NCBI GenBank assembly: GCA_022647765.1
Contig: JALCLH010000011.1
Coordinates: 95,425-159,424 of the forward strand
Length of the DNA: 64,000 bases
Direction: 5' to 3'
From: Acidipropionibacterium sp.
GTDB lineage: Bacteria; Actinomycetota; Actinomycetes; Propionibacteriales; Propionibacteriaceae
The translations under genes were made by a program, and so were the position numbers. The notes under the pieces are model-generated. The model saw nothing but the letters and a program-made list of their open reading frames with translations, had not been told where the DNA came from and made no database searches. Within the stretch, counting starts at the first letter, position 1. Each line of letters opens with the position of its first letter. Positions 8,215 through 15,945 of this stretch are shown in pieces.

Positions 8215-8400
8215 TGATCGCGGGGCAACTCTGTCATCGGTCACGCTCCCACCGGGTGTGGGGGTGGACGGGCTTCTATCAGGTCACCGCGGTCGGGCGG
8301 GCCGGTGCCGTCATCGGGGGCCTGGATGGACACATCGCGTAATGGGCACCCCATTGTTGTGTGGGGGCCGGAGTGATATGGGGTCACGTCCAGGCATCCG
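8215..8400 (-). ncRNA. Putative IS110 bridge RNA, copy 1
   Basis: On the transposase-sense strand, in order: a left-target guide CATATCACTC (8380-8371) against target CATTTCACTC; a right-target guide TTACGCGA (8342-8335), complementary to target TCGCGTAA; a left-donor guide ATAGAAGC (8279-8272), identical to the transposase-stop end of the IS; and a right-donor guide at 8236-8230 (TGACAGA) that pairs with the leader-side tip except at one base. The order of target loop then donor loop is that known for IS621-type bridge RNAs. The RNA ends are approximate; only the guide positions are read from sequence. Confidence 0.75.
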
Positions 8401-8479
8401 GTGACGACACCCAGCCTGCCAGTCGGTCCCAGACCGACCACCACCAGACTTACAGAGTGAAATGTTCACTCGCCACCGA

Positions 8480-8941
8480 TCAGTCGACCTGGAAGGTTCC
8501 GGTGACCGAGGCCTGATCGAGCTCGGTGGTGTGGATGGCGAACCGCACCTGCACATTCGCGGCATCATCGGCGGCATCCAGGTGTGCCGACGGCATCGCG
8601 TGCACGGTGTGGATGTAGCGGTGCGCCGGACCCGCTGGCGGGAACGGCCCGGAGTAGCCCGGCTCCTGGGCGTCATTGACCCACTGACGCACCCCGGCCG
8701 GCAGCGGCCCGCCCTCGGGAATCTCGGTGACATCCGCCGGGATGTCGGCCAGGATCCAGTGCCAGAACCCCGAACCGGTCGGAGCATCGGGATCGTAGAT
8801 GGTGATCGCATAGGACTTCGTGCTGGACGGGCCACGGGTCCAGGACAGCTGCGGGATGACATTGCGCCCGCCGACACTGGCGTGGGCGTAGCTGAGGTCG
8901 ATCGGCTCGCCCTCGGTGATGGAGGTGCTGGTGAGTTCCAT
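8480..8941 (-). CDS. YbhB/YbcL-family (PEBP-like) protein
   Basis: A 153-residue cytosolic protein. Family hallmarks are YDPDAPTGSGFWHW (ligand-pocket Asp-Pro-Asp region, near residues 48-62), the GPAHRYIHTVHA strand containing the conserved H-R-Y segment, and the PAGVRQWVNDAQEPGYSGP loop. The length fits the bacterial phosphatidylethanolamine-binding-like family, whose physiological role is poorly defined. AGGAAGG precedes the ATG. It stands alone, immediately beside the IS110 insertion, and appears intact. Confidence 0.85.
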   Translation of the reverse strand: MELTSTSITEGEPIDLSYAHASVGGRNVIPQLSWTRGPSSTKSYAITIYDPDAPTGSGFWHWILADIPADVTEIPEGGPLPAGVRQWVNDAQEPGYSGPFPPAGPAHRYIHTVHAMPSAHLDAADDAANVQVRFAIHTTELDQASVTGTFQVD

Positions 8942-9099
8942 GGCTCGTCCTTCCTCGATGCTGCTGATGGATGGTGCGCGAATGGTGCTGCGCTGAGCAC
9001 TCTGTGCTCAACGATCCGTGCTCAACAATCTGTGCCTATCATGCCGCGCCCGATCCGGGAGACCGCGCCTGCGTCGCGCGACCACGGAGTTCGCAAAGG

Positions 9100-11694
9100 T
9101 CAGTCCATCCGGGCGAAGGCCCGGGTCCGCAGCACCAGATCGTCGGCCTCGTCGCACTCGTCCAGGTCGACGGTGGCGGCGATCGACCAGTCGTGGTTCC
9201 CCTCCGGATCGTCGATGATCTGGCGCACCAGCCAGATCCGCGAGCCGTCCCGGGAGGGCTCCTTCTCGATCATCAGCAGCGCCGGCGACCGGGCGTCGGG
9301 CCCGTCGTTGAGCTCCTCGTGCTCGTCCCAGTAGGCGCCCAGGGCGTCCTCCCAGTCGCGGGCCCGCATCCGCGACCCCTCGGGCTCCAGTGCGGCCAGC
9401 CCCTCGAAGTCGTCGTCGGCGGCCAGGATCACCTTGCGGAACATCGCATTGCGCAGCGCCACCCTGAAGGCCCGTTGGTTGGAGCTGAAGGTCCGCACCG
9501 GGCGGACCTCCTCGGCCCCCTCCTCATCCACCGGATGGGTGAGCGCCTCCCACTCGTCGATGAGGGAGGAGTCGGTGGTGCGGACCACCTCGCCGAGCCA
9601 GGAGATGATGTCCTCCAGCTCCTCGGTCCGCTCGGCCTCCGGAACGGTCTGGCGCAGCGCACGGTAGGCGTCGGTGAGGTAGCGCAGCACCAGGCCCTCG
9701 GAGCGCTGCACCTTGTAGAAGGCGCAGAACTCGCCGAAGGTCATCGCCCGCTCGTACATGTCGCGGACGATCGACTTGGGCGACAGCGCGTCGGCCGGCA
9801 CCCAGGGGTGGGCCGGGGAGAAGATCTCGAACAGGGCGTCGAGGGTCTCCTCCAGCGGCTTGGGCCATTCGACCTCGTCGAGGGCCTCCATCCGCTCCTC
9901 GTAGTCCAGCCCCTCGGCCTTCATCTCACCGATGGCCTCGCCGCGCGCCTCGTGCTGTTGGGCGAAGAGCACCGCCATCGGATTGTCGAGGGTGGCCTCG
10001 ATCACCGAGACGACGTCCAGGGCGTGCTCGGGGGACTCGGGATCCAGCGTCTCGATGGCCTCTGCGGCGAAGGAACTCAGCGGCTGGTTGAGGGCGAAGT
10101 CCTCCTGCAGCTCCTCGCTCATCGCATAACGGCGCCCGCCCGCGGTCGGCCCGTCCAGCCGGTGCACCACCCCGGATCTCAGCAGCGCATGACCCAGCTG
10201 GAGGGCCCGCTTGTAGAGCCGGCGCCGCTCCCGCGGATTGGCCGTGGCGCCGTCGACCAGGTGCTTCACCGCGACGACGGTGTCCTCGTCGCGGGACAGC
10301 AGGTTGAGCAGCATCGCGTCGGTGATCCGCATCCGGGCGTGCAGGATCTCCGGCGTCGAGTCGATGAGTTTGCGGAAGGTCTCCTCGTCGTAGTTGACGA
10401 ATCCCTCGGGGGCCTTGTGCTTCTGGATCCGGCGGGCCTTCTTGGCGTCCCCGCCGGCCTTGGCAAGGGCTTTCGCGTTGGCGACGGCGTGCTCGGGGGC
10501 CTGCCCGACGACATAGCCGACGGTGTCGAAGCCGGCCCGCCCGGCCCGCCCGGCGATCTGGTGGAACTCGCGGGATTTCAGCACCCTCATCCGGGAGCCG
10601 TCGAACTTGGTGAGGGAGGTGAACATCACCGAGCGGATCGGCACATTGATCCCCACCCCGAGGGTGTCGGTGCCGCAGATCACCTTGAGCCGCCCCCGCT
10701 GGGCCAGGGTCTCCACCAGACGCCGGTACTTCGGCAGCATCCCGGCGTGGTGCACCCCGATCCCGGCGGTGATGAATTTGCGCACCGTGGAGCCGAATCC
10801 CTTGGAGAATCGGAAGTCGGCGATCTCGGCGGCGATCTCGCGGCGCTCCCCGGTGCTCACCAGCTTCACCGAGGTGAGCGACTGGGCTCGCTCCAACGCC
10901 TGCTTCTGGGAGGGGTGGACGATGTAGACCGGCGCCTTGCCGTCGTCGACGAGGCTCGCGATGGTCTCGTGGTCGGGCTCCATCGACCACTCGTAGAGCA
11001 GCGGCACCGGGCGGGTGACGCCGGTGATCACCTCGGTGGGCCGGCCGGTGGCGTCGGTGAGGTTCTCGGCGAGCTGGGAGACGTCGCCCAGGGTGGCGCT
11101 CATGATGATCTGCTGGGCCTGGGGCAGCTCGGTGAGGGGGACCTGCCAGGCCCAGCCGCGGTCCGGGTCTCCGATGAAGTGGAACTCGTCCATCACCACC
11201 TGGTCGACCATCGCGTGCCGGCCCTCGCGCAGGGCGATATTGGCGAGGATCTCAGCGGTGCAGCAGATGATCGGGGCATCGGGATTGACCGAGGCGTCGC
11301 CGGTGACCATGCCCACCCGGGAGGCGCCGAAGATCTCGCACAGGGAGAAGAACTTCTCGCTCACCAGGGCCTTGATCGGGGCGGTGTAGTAGGAGCGGCC
11401 GCCGCCGGCGACGCAGGCGAAGTGCGCCGCGGTGGCGATCAGAGACTTCCCGGAGCCGGTCGGGGTGGTGACGATGACATGGGAGCCGGTGACGATGTCG
11501 AGCACCGCCTCCTCCTGGTGCTCGTACATCTCCAGGCCGTCGGCGGCGACCGCCCGCTCCAGATGGTCGATGGCCATGTCCGGATCGATCGGCCGGGCGC
11601 CGGGGGAGTCCCAGCCGCGCGGGCGCTCCCCGCGGTCGGTCCCGACCGGCGGCCGGCCGTCGACCATGTCGTCCAGTGCCTCGGCCAGTCGCAC
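9100..11694 (-). CDS. DEAD/DEAH-box RNA helicase with DUF3516 C-terminus
   Basis: An 864-residue superfamily-2 helicase of the Ski2-like type. Walker A TPTGSGKS is at residues 77-84, the DEFH box at 169-172 and SAT at 199-201. Motif VI, QIAGRAGRAG, lies in the second RecA domain. The C-terminal half corresponds to DUF3516, the usual partner in actinobacterial members. It is expected to unwind RNA using ATP in the cytosol; its target is unknown. Single gene; AGGAGAC lies just before the ATG. Confidence 0.9.
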   Translation of the reverse strand: MRLAEALDDMVDGRPPVGTDRGERPRGWDSPGARPIDPDMAIDHLERAVAADGLEMYEHQEEAVLDIVTGSHVIVTTPTGSGKSLIATAAHFACVAGGGRSYYTAPIKALVSEKFFSLCEIFGASRVGMVTGDASVNPDAPIICCTAEILANIALREGRHAMVDQVVMDEFHFIGDPDRGWAWQVPLTELPQAQQIIMSATLGDVSQLAENLTDATGRPTEVITGVTRPVPLLYEWSMEPDHETIASLVDDGKAPVYIVHPSQKQALERAQSLTSVKLVSTGERREIAAEIADFRFSKGFGSTVRKFITAGIGVHHAGMLPKYRRLVETLAQRGRLKVICGTDTLGVGINVPIRSVMFTSLTKFDGSRMRVLKSREFHQIAGRAGRAGFDTVGYVVGQAPEHAVANAKALAKAGGDAKKARRIQKHKAPEGFVNYDEETFRKLIDSTPEILHARMRITDAMLLNLLSRDEDTVVAVKHLVDGATANPRERRRLYKRALQLGHALLRSGVVHRLDGPTAGGRRYAMSEELQEDFALNQPLSSFAAEAIETLDPESPEHALDVVSVIEATLDNPMAVLFAQQHEARGEAIGEMKAEGLDYEERMEALDEVEWPKPLEETLDALFEIFSPAHPWVPADALSPKSIVRDMYERAMTFGEFCAFYKVQRSEGLVLRYLTDAYRALRQTVPEAERTEELEDIISWLGEVVRTTDSSLIDEWEALTHPVDEEGAEEVRPVRTFSSNQRAFRVALRNAMFRKVILAADDDFEGLAALEPEGSRMRARDWEDALGAYWDEHEELNDGPDARSPALLMIEKEPSRDGSRIWLVRQIIDDPEGNHDWSIAATVDLDECDEADDLVLRTRAFARMD

Positions 11695-11741
11695 GATGTC
11701 TCCTCCAGGTTGCTCGTCGGGCCCACGCTATCCGACGTACT

Positions 11742-11904
11742 CCTAAACCCGGCCATATGTGGGCCGGGGGCTGGATAATCCACGCCGCGTCCGGAATATG
11801 GCCGGATTCAGGACGGCCGGCGCAATGGTCGTCCCGGAAACGGCCATATGTGGCCCGAGGTCTGGATTATCCACGCGGCGTCCGGTGGATGGCCGGATTC
11901 AGGA
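11742..11904. repeat. Two tandem imperfect hairpin units upstream of the helicase gene
   Basis: Units at about 11742-11813 and 11836-11904 share GGCCATATGTGG, then a CTGGATAATCCACG-like core, then GGCCGGATTCAGGA. Within a unit the start (CCCGGCCATATG) and end (ATATGGCCGGATT) are inverted relatives. They fill the gap between the divergent helicase and aldolase-fold genes, so they could carry regulation for either. I saw no further copy in the window. Confidence 0.55.
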
Positions 11905-11951
11905 GTATGCCGGTTTGGGGCCCGGTTCGGCGGATGGGCATGATGGGGCCC

Positions 11952-12608
11952 ATGAGTTCTGAGCCGGCGTCCACGGACGGGCGCCTTCCCCTCCCCGATC
12001 CGGTGCTGGCCTCGCGGATCATCGCGGTGCTGCCCGATGCCGCGGTCGGCGGCCTCTTCGCGCCCCTGGAGGTGATGGTCGAGGAGGGTGTCAAGGCCTT
12101 CAGCGTGCCGGCCGGGGATACGGCGCGGTTCACCACTCTCACCACGGTCTTCGGCGCCCGCGCCACCTTCGGGGTCCACGGCCTCGTCGAGATCGACTCG
12201 ATCGATGCCCTGGTGACCGCCGGAATGTCCTTCTGCCTGCCGGTCGCCGCCTCGGCGGAGCTGCTGGCGGCGCTGCGCGAGGCCGGCATCCCGGCGGCGC
12301 CGGACGCCCTCACCCCGACCGAGGTGCGCGGCGTCTGGGCCCGCGGGGCGGACGCCGTCCAGGTGGTTCCCGCCGATCTGGGCGGGGCAAGCTACCCGGA
12401 CCAGCTGGCCGAACTGGCCCCCGGGGCGGCCTGCGTGCCCCGCGGCGGGGTGGGCAGCTATGCGCTGCGCCAGTGGCTGAAGGCCGGCGCCCCGGCGGTC
12501 TGCCTGGACGAGACCCTGGTCGGCGATGCCTGCGACGGCGGCACGATGCCGGCTCTGCGCGAGCGGTGCCGTTCGACTCTCGCGGTGGTCGCCGATCTGA
12601 GGGCCTGA
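11952..12608 (+). CDS. KDPG-aldolase-fold protein lacking the usual catalytic residues
   Basis: A 218-residue protein that follows the pattern of 2-keto-3-deoxy-6-phosphogluconate aldolases (Eda) along its length. Compared with that family from memory, the Schiff-base lysine position (FKFFPAE) reads AVQVVPAD with Gln, the acid/base Glu position (LEVTLRT) reads FSVPAGDT with Ser, and PTGG reads PRGG. It may be catalytically inactive or use another chemistry. The start is chosen at ATG 11952, although ATGs at 11934, 11940 and 11943 are in frame. No sugar-acid genes lie beside it. Confidence 0.6.
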   Translation: MSSEPASTDGRLPLPDPVLASRIIAVLPDAAVGGLFAPLEVMVEEGVKAFSVPAGDTARFTTLTTVFGARATFGVHGLVEIDSIDALVTAGMSFCLPVAASAELLAALREAGIPAAPDALTPTEVRGVWARGADAVQVVPADLGGASYPDQLAELAPGAACVPRGGVGSYALRQWLKAGAPAVCLDETLVGDACDGGTMPALRERCRSTLAVVADLRA

Positions 12609-12635
12609 GACGAGACGGTCCTGATCGCCTGAATC

Positions 12636-13547
12636 TCAGTCGAAGAGGTCGTTGGCCCCGTCCCTGGGGCCGGTGTCGGAGAGGCCGCCGTCGCGGCGAC
12701 GTCGGATCCAGCGCGCGATCCCCCGGATCACCCAGCCGATCAGGGCCAGTGCGAGCAGCGAGCCCAGCACGATGAGAAAGGCCATCACCGCGGTGCGACC
12801 CCCGAGGGCGGCGACCAGCCCGGGCGGTCCCGGGGAGTTCTGCTGCTGGCCCGCGGCCAGGGGAGACGCCGATCCCGGGAGCTGGGGAAGGCCGGATTGG
12901 TCCGCGGAATCCTGCTGCTGAGCGGTGCCGCTGGTCCCGGAACCGAGCGCCCCGGGACTGACCGGCCCGGAACCCGCCGGCGTTGAGCCGGACGGCCCGG
13001 GCGAGTCTCCTGAGTTCTGCGCGGACGGCACCGGCGACCCGGCCGGGCCCACCACGGTGTAGCGCCAGGTCTGGGAGACGGGCCGGAACCGGGTGTCGCC
13101 GACCAGGCTCGCCCGGATCGTGACGGCTCCCGGGAGGGTGCCGGGCGGAACCTGGATCGCCGCGGTGAAGGCGCCCAACCGGTCAGTGGCGGAGAACGCC
13201 CGGGGGACGTCGTCGAAGGAGCCCTGGATCGCGATCGAGGCCCCGTCGACCGGCCCGCCACGGGAATCGGTGAGTGTGCCGGTGATCCGGATGATGCTCG
13301 TGGGAGCGCCCTGAGCCGGGGCCATCGAGGCAGTCAGGCGTGCCGCCGGCAGGGCCGAGGCAGCGGCGCCGGAGGGGTCCGGTCGAGTCGAGGCGCCGGA
13401 ACGGGCAGTGCTGGCATGGGCCGAGGGGGAGGGCGCGGCATCGGCCGCATTCTGAGTCACCGCGGCGAGGGCCGTCGTGGCACCGATGAGTGCGGCGGCC
13501 GCGGCGGCCACCAGCCGCCGCACCAGCTCCCGCCCGCTGCCGCTCAC
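12636..13547 (-). CDS. Secreted, membrane-anchored protein with Ig-like/CarbopepD-type domain
   Basis: A 303-residue protein read from GTG 13547, chosen because GGGGAGG lies 5 nt upstream. An N-terminal signal segment (LVRRLVAAAAAALIGATTALA) is followed by an Ala/Ser/Pro-rich stretch. A beta-rich domain (SIIRITGTLTDSRGGPVDGA onwards) resembles carboxypeptidase-regulatory or Ig-like folds. Then comes a long Pro/Gly/Ser/Gln linker and a C-terminal membrane helix (MAFLIVLGSLLALALIGWVI) with basic residues. Function unknown; surface exposure is likely. The reading frame extends upstream, so IS630 at 13627 either separates the gene from its promoter or truncates a longer N-terminus beginning at 14959. 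Confidence 0.65.
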   Translation of the reverse strand: MSGSGRELVRRLVAAAAAALIGATTALAAVTQNAADAAPSPSAHASTARSGASTRPDPSGAAASALPAARLTASMAPAQGAPTSIIRITGTLTDSRGGPVDGASIAIQGSFDDVPRAFSATDRLGAFTAAIQVPPGTLPGAVTIRASLVGDTRFRPVSQTWRYTVVGPAGSPVPSAQNSGDSPGPSGSTPAGSGPVSPGALGSGTSGTAQQQDSADQSGLPQLPGSASPLAAGQQQNSPGPPGLVAALGGRTAVMAFLIVLGSLLALALIGWVIRGIARWIRRRRDGGLSDTGPRDGANDLFD

Positions 13548-13626
13548 CGAGCCTCCCCACACCCGTCCGAGTATTCCGACCGCGCCGAGTACCGCGACGC
13601 CGACGACCGTTCTCCAGGTCACCCTA

Positions 13627-14889
13627 GTAGCGTGTCGCGGCTTTTGGTCGTGGAAAGTATGTGAGGCTCGTGTGTGACGGGCCTCCTTCCCCCCTCCGGC
13701 CCGTCGGAAGGCAGGCCTGTGATGGGTAGGACCAAGTCGCGGCATGTGACGTTGACGTCGGATGAGCGCGAGTATCTGACCAGACTCGTGCGTACCGGTT
13801 CGCACCCGGCGCAGCAGGTACGCCGGGCCCGGATTCTGTTGGAACTCGATGAGGACACCCCGGATCTGGCGGGCCCGGTACCGACCCAGACCGTGGTGGC
13901 CGAGCGTGCCGGGGTGAGCACGGATACTGTCGTGAAGGTCATGAAGGCGTACGCGGAGCGTGGCGGTGACGTGCGGGAGACCATCATGCGGAAGAAACGC
14001 CTGGCTCCGCCGGTCGAGCCGAAAGCCACCGGTGAGGTCGAGGCCCGGCTGATCGCGCTGTCGAAGACTGAACCGCCGGAAGGCTATGACCGGTGGAGTC
14101 TGCGCCTGCTGGAGCGCCATATCCTGCTCATGGACGACATGCCGGCGCTGGACCACTCCACGATCGGGCGGGTGTTTAAAAAAACAGGCTCAAGCCGCAC
14201 CTGAGCGAGTACTGGACGATCCCGCCGAAAGCATCCGGGGAATTCGTTGCCCGGATGGAAGACATCCTCGACGTCTACACCACACCCTACGATCCGAAAC
14301 GGCCCGTCATCTGCATGGATGAGAAACCGTTGCAGCTGCTTGATGACATCCGTGACCCGATCCCGATGGACGTCGGGCGAGTGCGGAAAATCGACTCGGA
14401 GTACAAGCGGTGCGGGACGTGTTCGATCTTCGTGTTCGTCGAGCCCTTGAGAGGTTTCCGCCGGGTCAGTGCCCTCCCGCGACGGACCCGGGTTGACTGG
14501 GCTCACGAGGTGGAGCGCCTCCTGACCGTCGACTATCCCGATGCCGGGAAGATCGTGTTGGTCATGGACAACTTGAACACGCACTCGCTGGGGTCCCTCT
14601 ACGAGGCCTTCCAGCCGGCCAAGGCCCGCGCGCTGGCCGAGCGCCTCGAAATCCACTACACCCCGAAACATGGTTCGTGGCTCAACATCGCCGAGATCGA
14701 GCTATCCGCTCTGACTCGGCAATGCCTGAACCGGCGCATACCGGACCTGGACTTCCTCAACCGGGAACTGTCAGCCTGGGAGCAAGCGACGAACGCGAAC
14801 CAGCGGCAGGTCCACTGGCAATTCACTACCAGCGACGCTCGCATCAAACTCCGCCACCTATACCCGGAATAATAGACGCGACACACTAC
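13627..14889 (+). mobile_element. IS630-family insertion sequence
   Basis: A 1263-bp element with terminal inverted repeats GTAGCGTGTCGCG at 13627 and CGCGACACACTAC at 14889 (one mismatch). It is flanked by CTAG at both sides (13624-13627 and 14889-14892), consistent with IS630 insertion into CTAG with TA duplication. It carries one two-phase transposase gene. It sits 80 bp upstream of the surface protein gene that ends at 12636. Confidence 0.9.
13722..14872 (+). CDS. IS630-family DDE transposase made by programmed -1 frameshift
   Basis: The first phase (13722-14204, 160 codons) contains the HTH region ([19 protein letters not shown]). The second phase covers about 14183-14872 and holds the catalytic part: [10 protein letters not shown] (first Asp), LVMDNLNTH (second Asp) and WLNIAEIE (Glu). 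A run of seven A at 14178-14184, after TTT, lies exactly where the frames must join. A -1 slip gives the continuous [16 protein letters not shown]-run frameshifting is established for many IS630 elements, so the split is probably functional. The start ATG is 13722. Confidence 0.85.
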
Positions 14890-15013
14890 TAGTGGCGCGG
14901 CCGTTCCAGACGGTCTCCCGGCCGCTCGGGCCGACGAAGCGATTGCCGAATGCGGCCATTCGTCGTCGCGGAGTAGCGGAGTCGCGTCGCACGGAGACCC
15001 TGGCGCGCCGCAT

Positions 15014-15691
15014 ATGCTCGGGCGCATGGGATCGAATGGGCGCCGGCGATGGCTCAGACGCGGCATTGTGACGGCTGCGGGCCTGGCCGGGGCGGCTCTC
15101 ATCGGTTCCTGGGCACTGGCCGAGGGACGGTCGGTCGGCAGGATCCATGAGGTCGACGACACTCCCAAGGAGGATGTCGCCATCGTCTTCGGGGCCGCGG
15201 TCCGGCCCGACGGCACCCCCTCGGGCTACCTCCAGGGGCGGCTCGACGCCGCCGCCGATCTGTACCGGAACGGCACGGTGCGCGCCATCCTGGTCTCCGG
15301 CGACAACGGCACCGAGCACTACAACGAGCCCGACAATATGAAGCGCTATCTGGTGGACGACCGCGGGGTGCCGTCGGTCAAGGTGGTCACCGACTACGCC
15401 GGCTTCGACACCTACGACACCTGCGTGCGGGCCCGCAAGATCTTCGGCGTGACCTCCGCCGTCGTCGTCACGCAGGACTATCACCTCGCCCGGGCGGTGG
15501 CGACCTGCCGGATGACCGGTCTCGACGTCCAGGGGACGGCCGACCATCCGCCGCGCGGCCGGATCTGGTGGTACGGCTGGAGTCGCGAGTTCGGCGCCCG
15601 GCTCAAGATGATCGGGGATGTGGTCTCCCGGCGGGCGCCGGTCCTGGGAGCCCCCGAGGACGGCGTCGCCAAGGCCCTGTCGGCGCGCTGA
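15014..15691 (+). CDS. SanA/YdcF-like DUF218 membrane protein
   Basis: A 225-residue protein. One N-terminal membrane helix (GIVTAAGLAGAALIGSWALA, about residues 17-36) is followed by a DUF218 domain: AIVFGAAVRPDGTPSGYLQGR, ILVSGDNGTE, VVTQDYHLARAVATC. SanA-type proteins affect envelope barrier function in other bacteria, but the chemistry is unclear. ATG 15014 is used; ATG 15026 is an alternative. The gene lies just beyond IS630 and appears intact. Confidence 0.8.
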   Translation: MLGRMGSNGRRRWLRRGIVTAAGLAGAALIGSWALAEGRSVGRIHEVDDTPKEDVAIVFGAAVRPDGTPSGYLQGRLDAAADLYRNGTVRAILVSGDNGTEHYNEPDNMKRYLVDDRGVPSVKVVTDYAGFDTYDTCVRARKIFGVTSAVVVTQDYHLARAVATCRMTGLDVQGTADHPPRGRIWWYGWSREFGARLKMIGDVVSRRAPVLGAPEDGVAKALSAR

Positions 15692-15758
15692 CGCGCTGAT
15701 TCGCACGGTCATCACCACCAGATCACATGATCGGGTGTGAAATTCTCACGTCTCAATG

Positions 15759-15774
15759 ATGCACAAGTGTGCAT
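15759..15774. promoter_or_regulatory. Palindrome upstream of the polyol-type transporter
   Basis: ATGCACAAGTGTGCAT is a perfect 7-bp inverted repeat with a 2-bp centre, about 170 bp before the transporter start. A second weaker dyad (GTGAAATTCTCAC) lies 20 bp upstream. It looks like a repressor operator; the regulator is not in the neighbourhood. Confidence 0.4.
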
Positions 15775-15945
15775 GACGCCGGATCATCGGTTCCCAGATG
15801 CTCTGACAGGCGTAACTTGTCGTCCGTCGCACAGGTCAATGGGGACGTCCCTGTGACTAGCCCCCCGTGTCGCCGATGTGTGCGCCAATGGCTGTGTTTC
15901 ACCGTTTTCACCGCAGATACGACAGAAACAACAAGAAGGATTGAG

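Larger units (their letters stand above)
7044..8456 (-). mobile_element. IS110-family insertion sequence, copy 1
   Basis: A 1.41-kb element holds one transposase gene plus a roughly 300-nt non-coding leader on the transposase 5' side. The boundaries come from comparison with copy 2 (33556-34966) and with the empty repeat at 31446-31523. A GA dinucleotide is present at both ends (7042-7043 and 8455-8456) and once in the empty site, so it is the likely core. There are no terminal inverted repeats, as expected for the family. Outside the leader the two copies are nearly identical. Confidence 0.9.
6979..8469. repeat. Palindromic repeat family 1, copy a (split by IS110)
   Basis: The left arm at 6979-7000 reads GTGAACATTTCAC then TCGCATAAG. 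The right arm is cut into 7035-7043 (CTTACGCGA) and 8457-8469 (GTGAAATGTTCAC). Joining the two pieces restores a 22-bp arm with one mismatch to the left arm. The IS110 element at 7044-8456 therefore landed inside the right arm. The uninterrupted member of the family is at 31446-31523. Confidence 0.85.

Noticed and set aside
8990..9040. Short direct repeats (CTGTGCTCAAC-like) upstream of the PEBP gene
   Set aside because: Three imperfect copies in 40 bp, without partner structure; too short to interpret.
8971..11778. Plus-strand frame of 935 codons opposite the helicase
   Set aside because: Composition is Gly/Val/His/Asp-rich without domains, and the opposite strand codes for a clear helicase.
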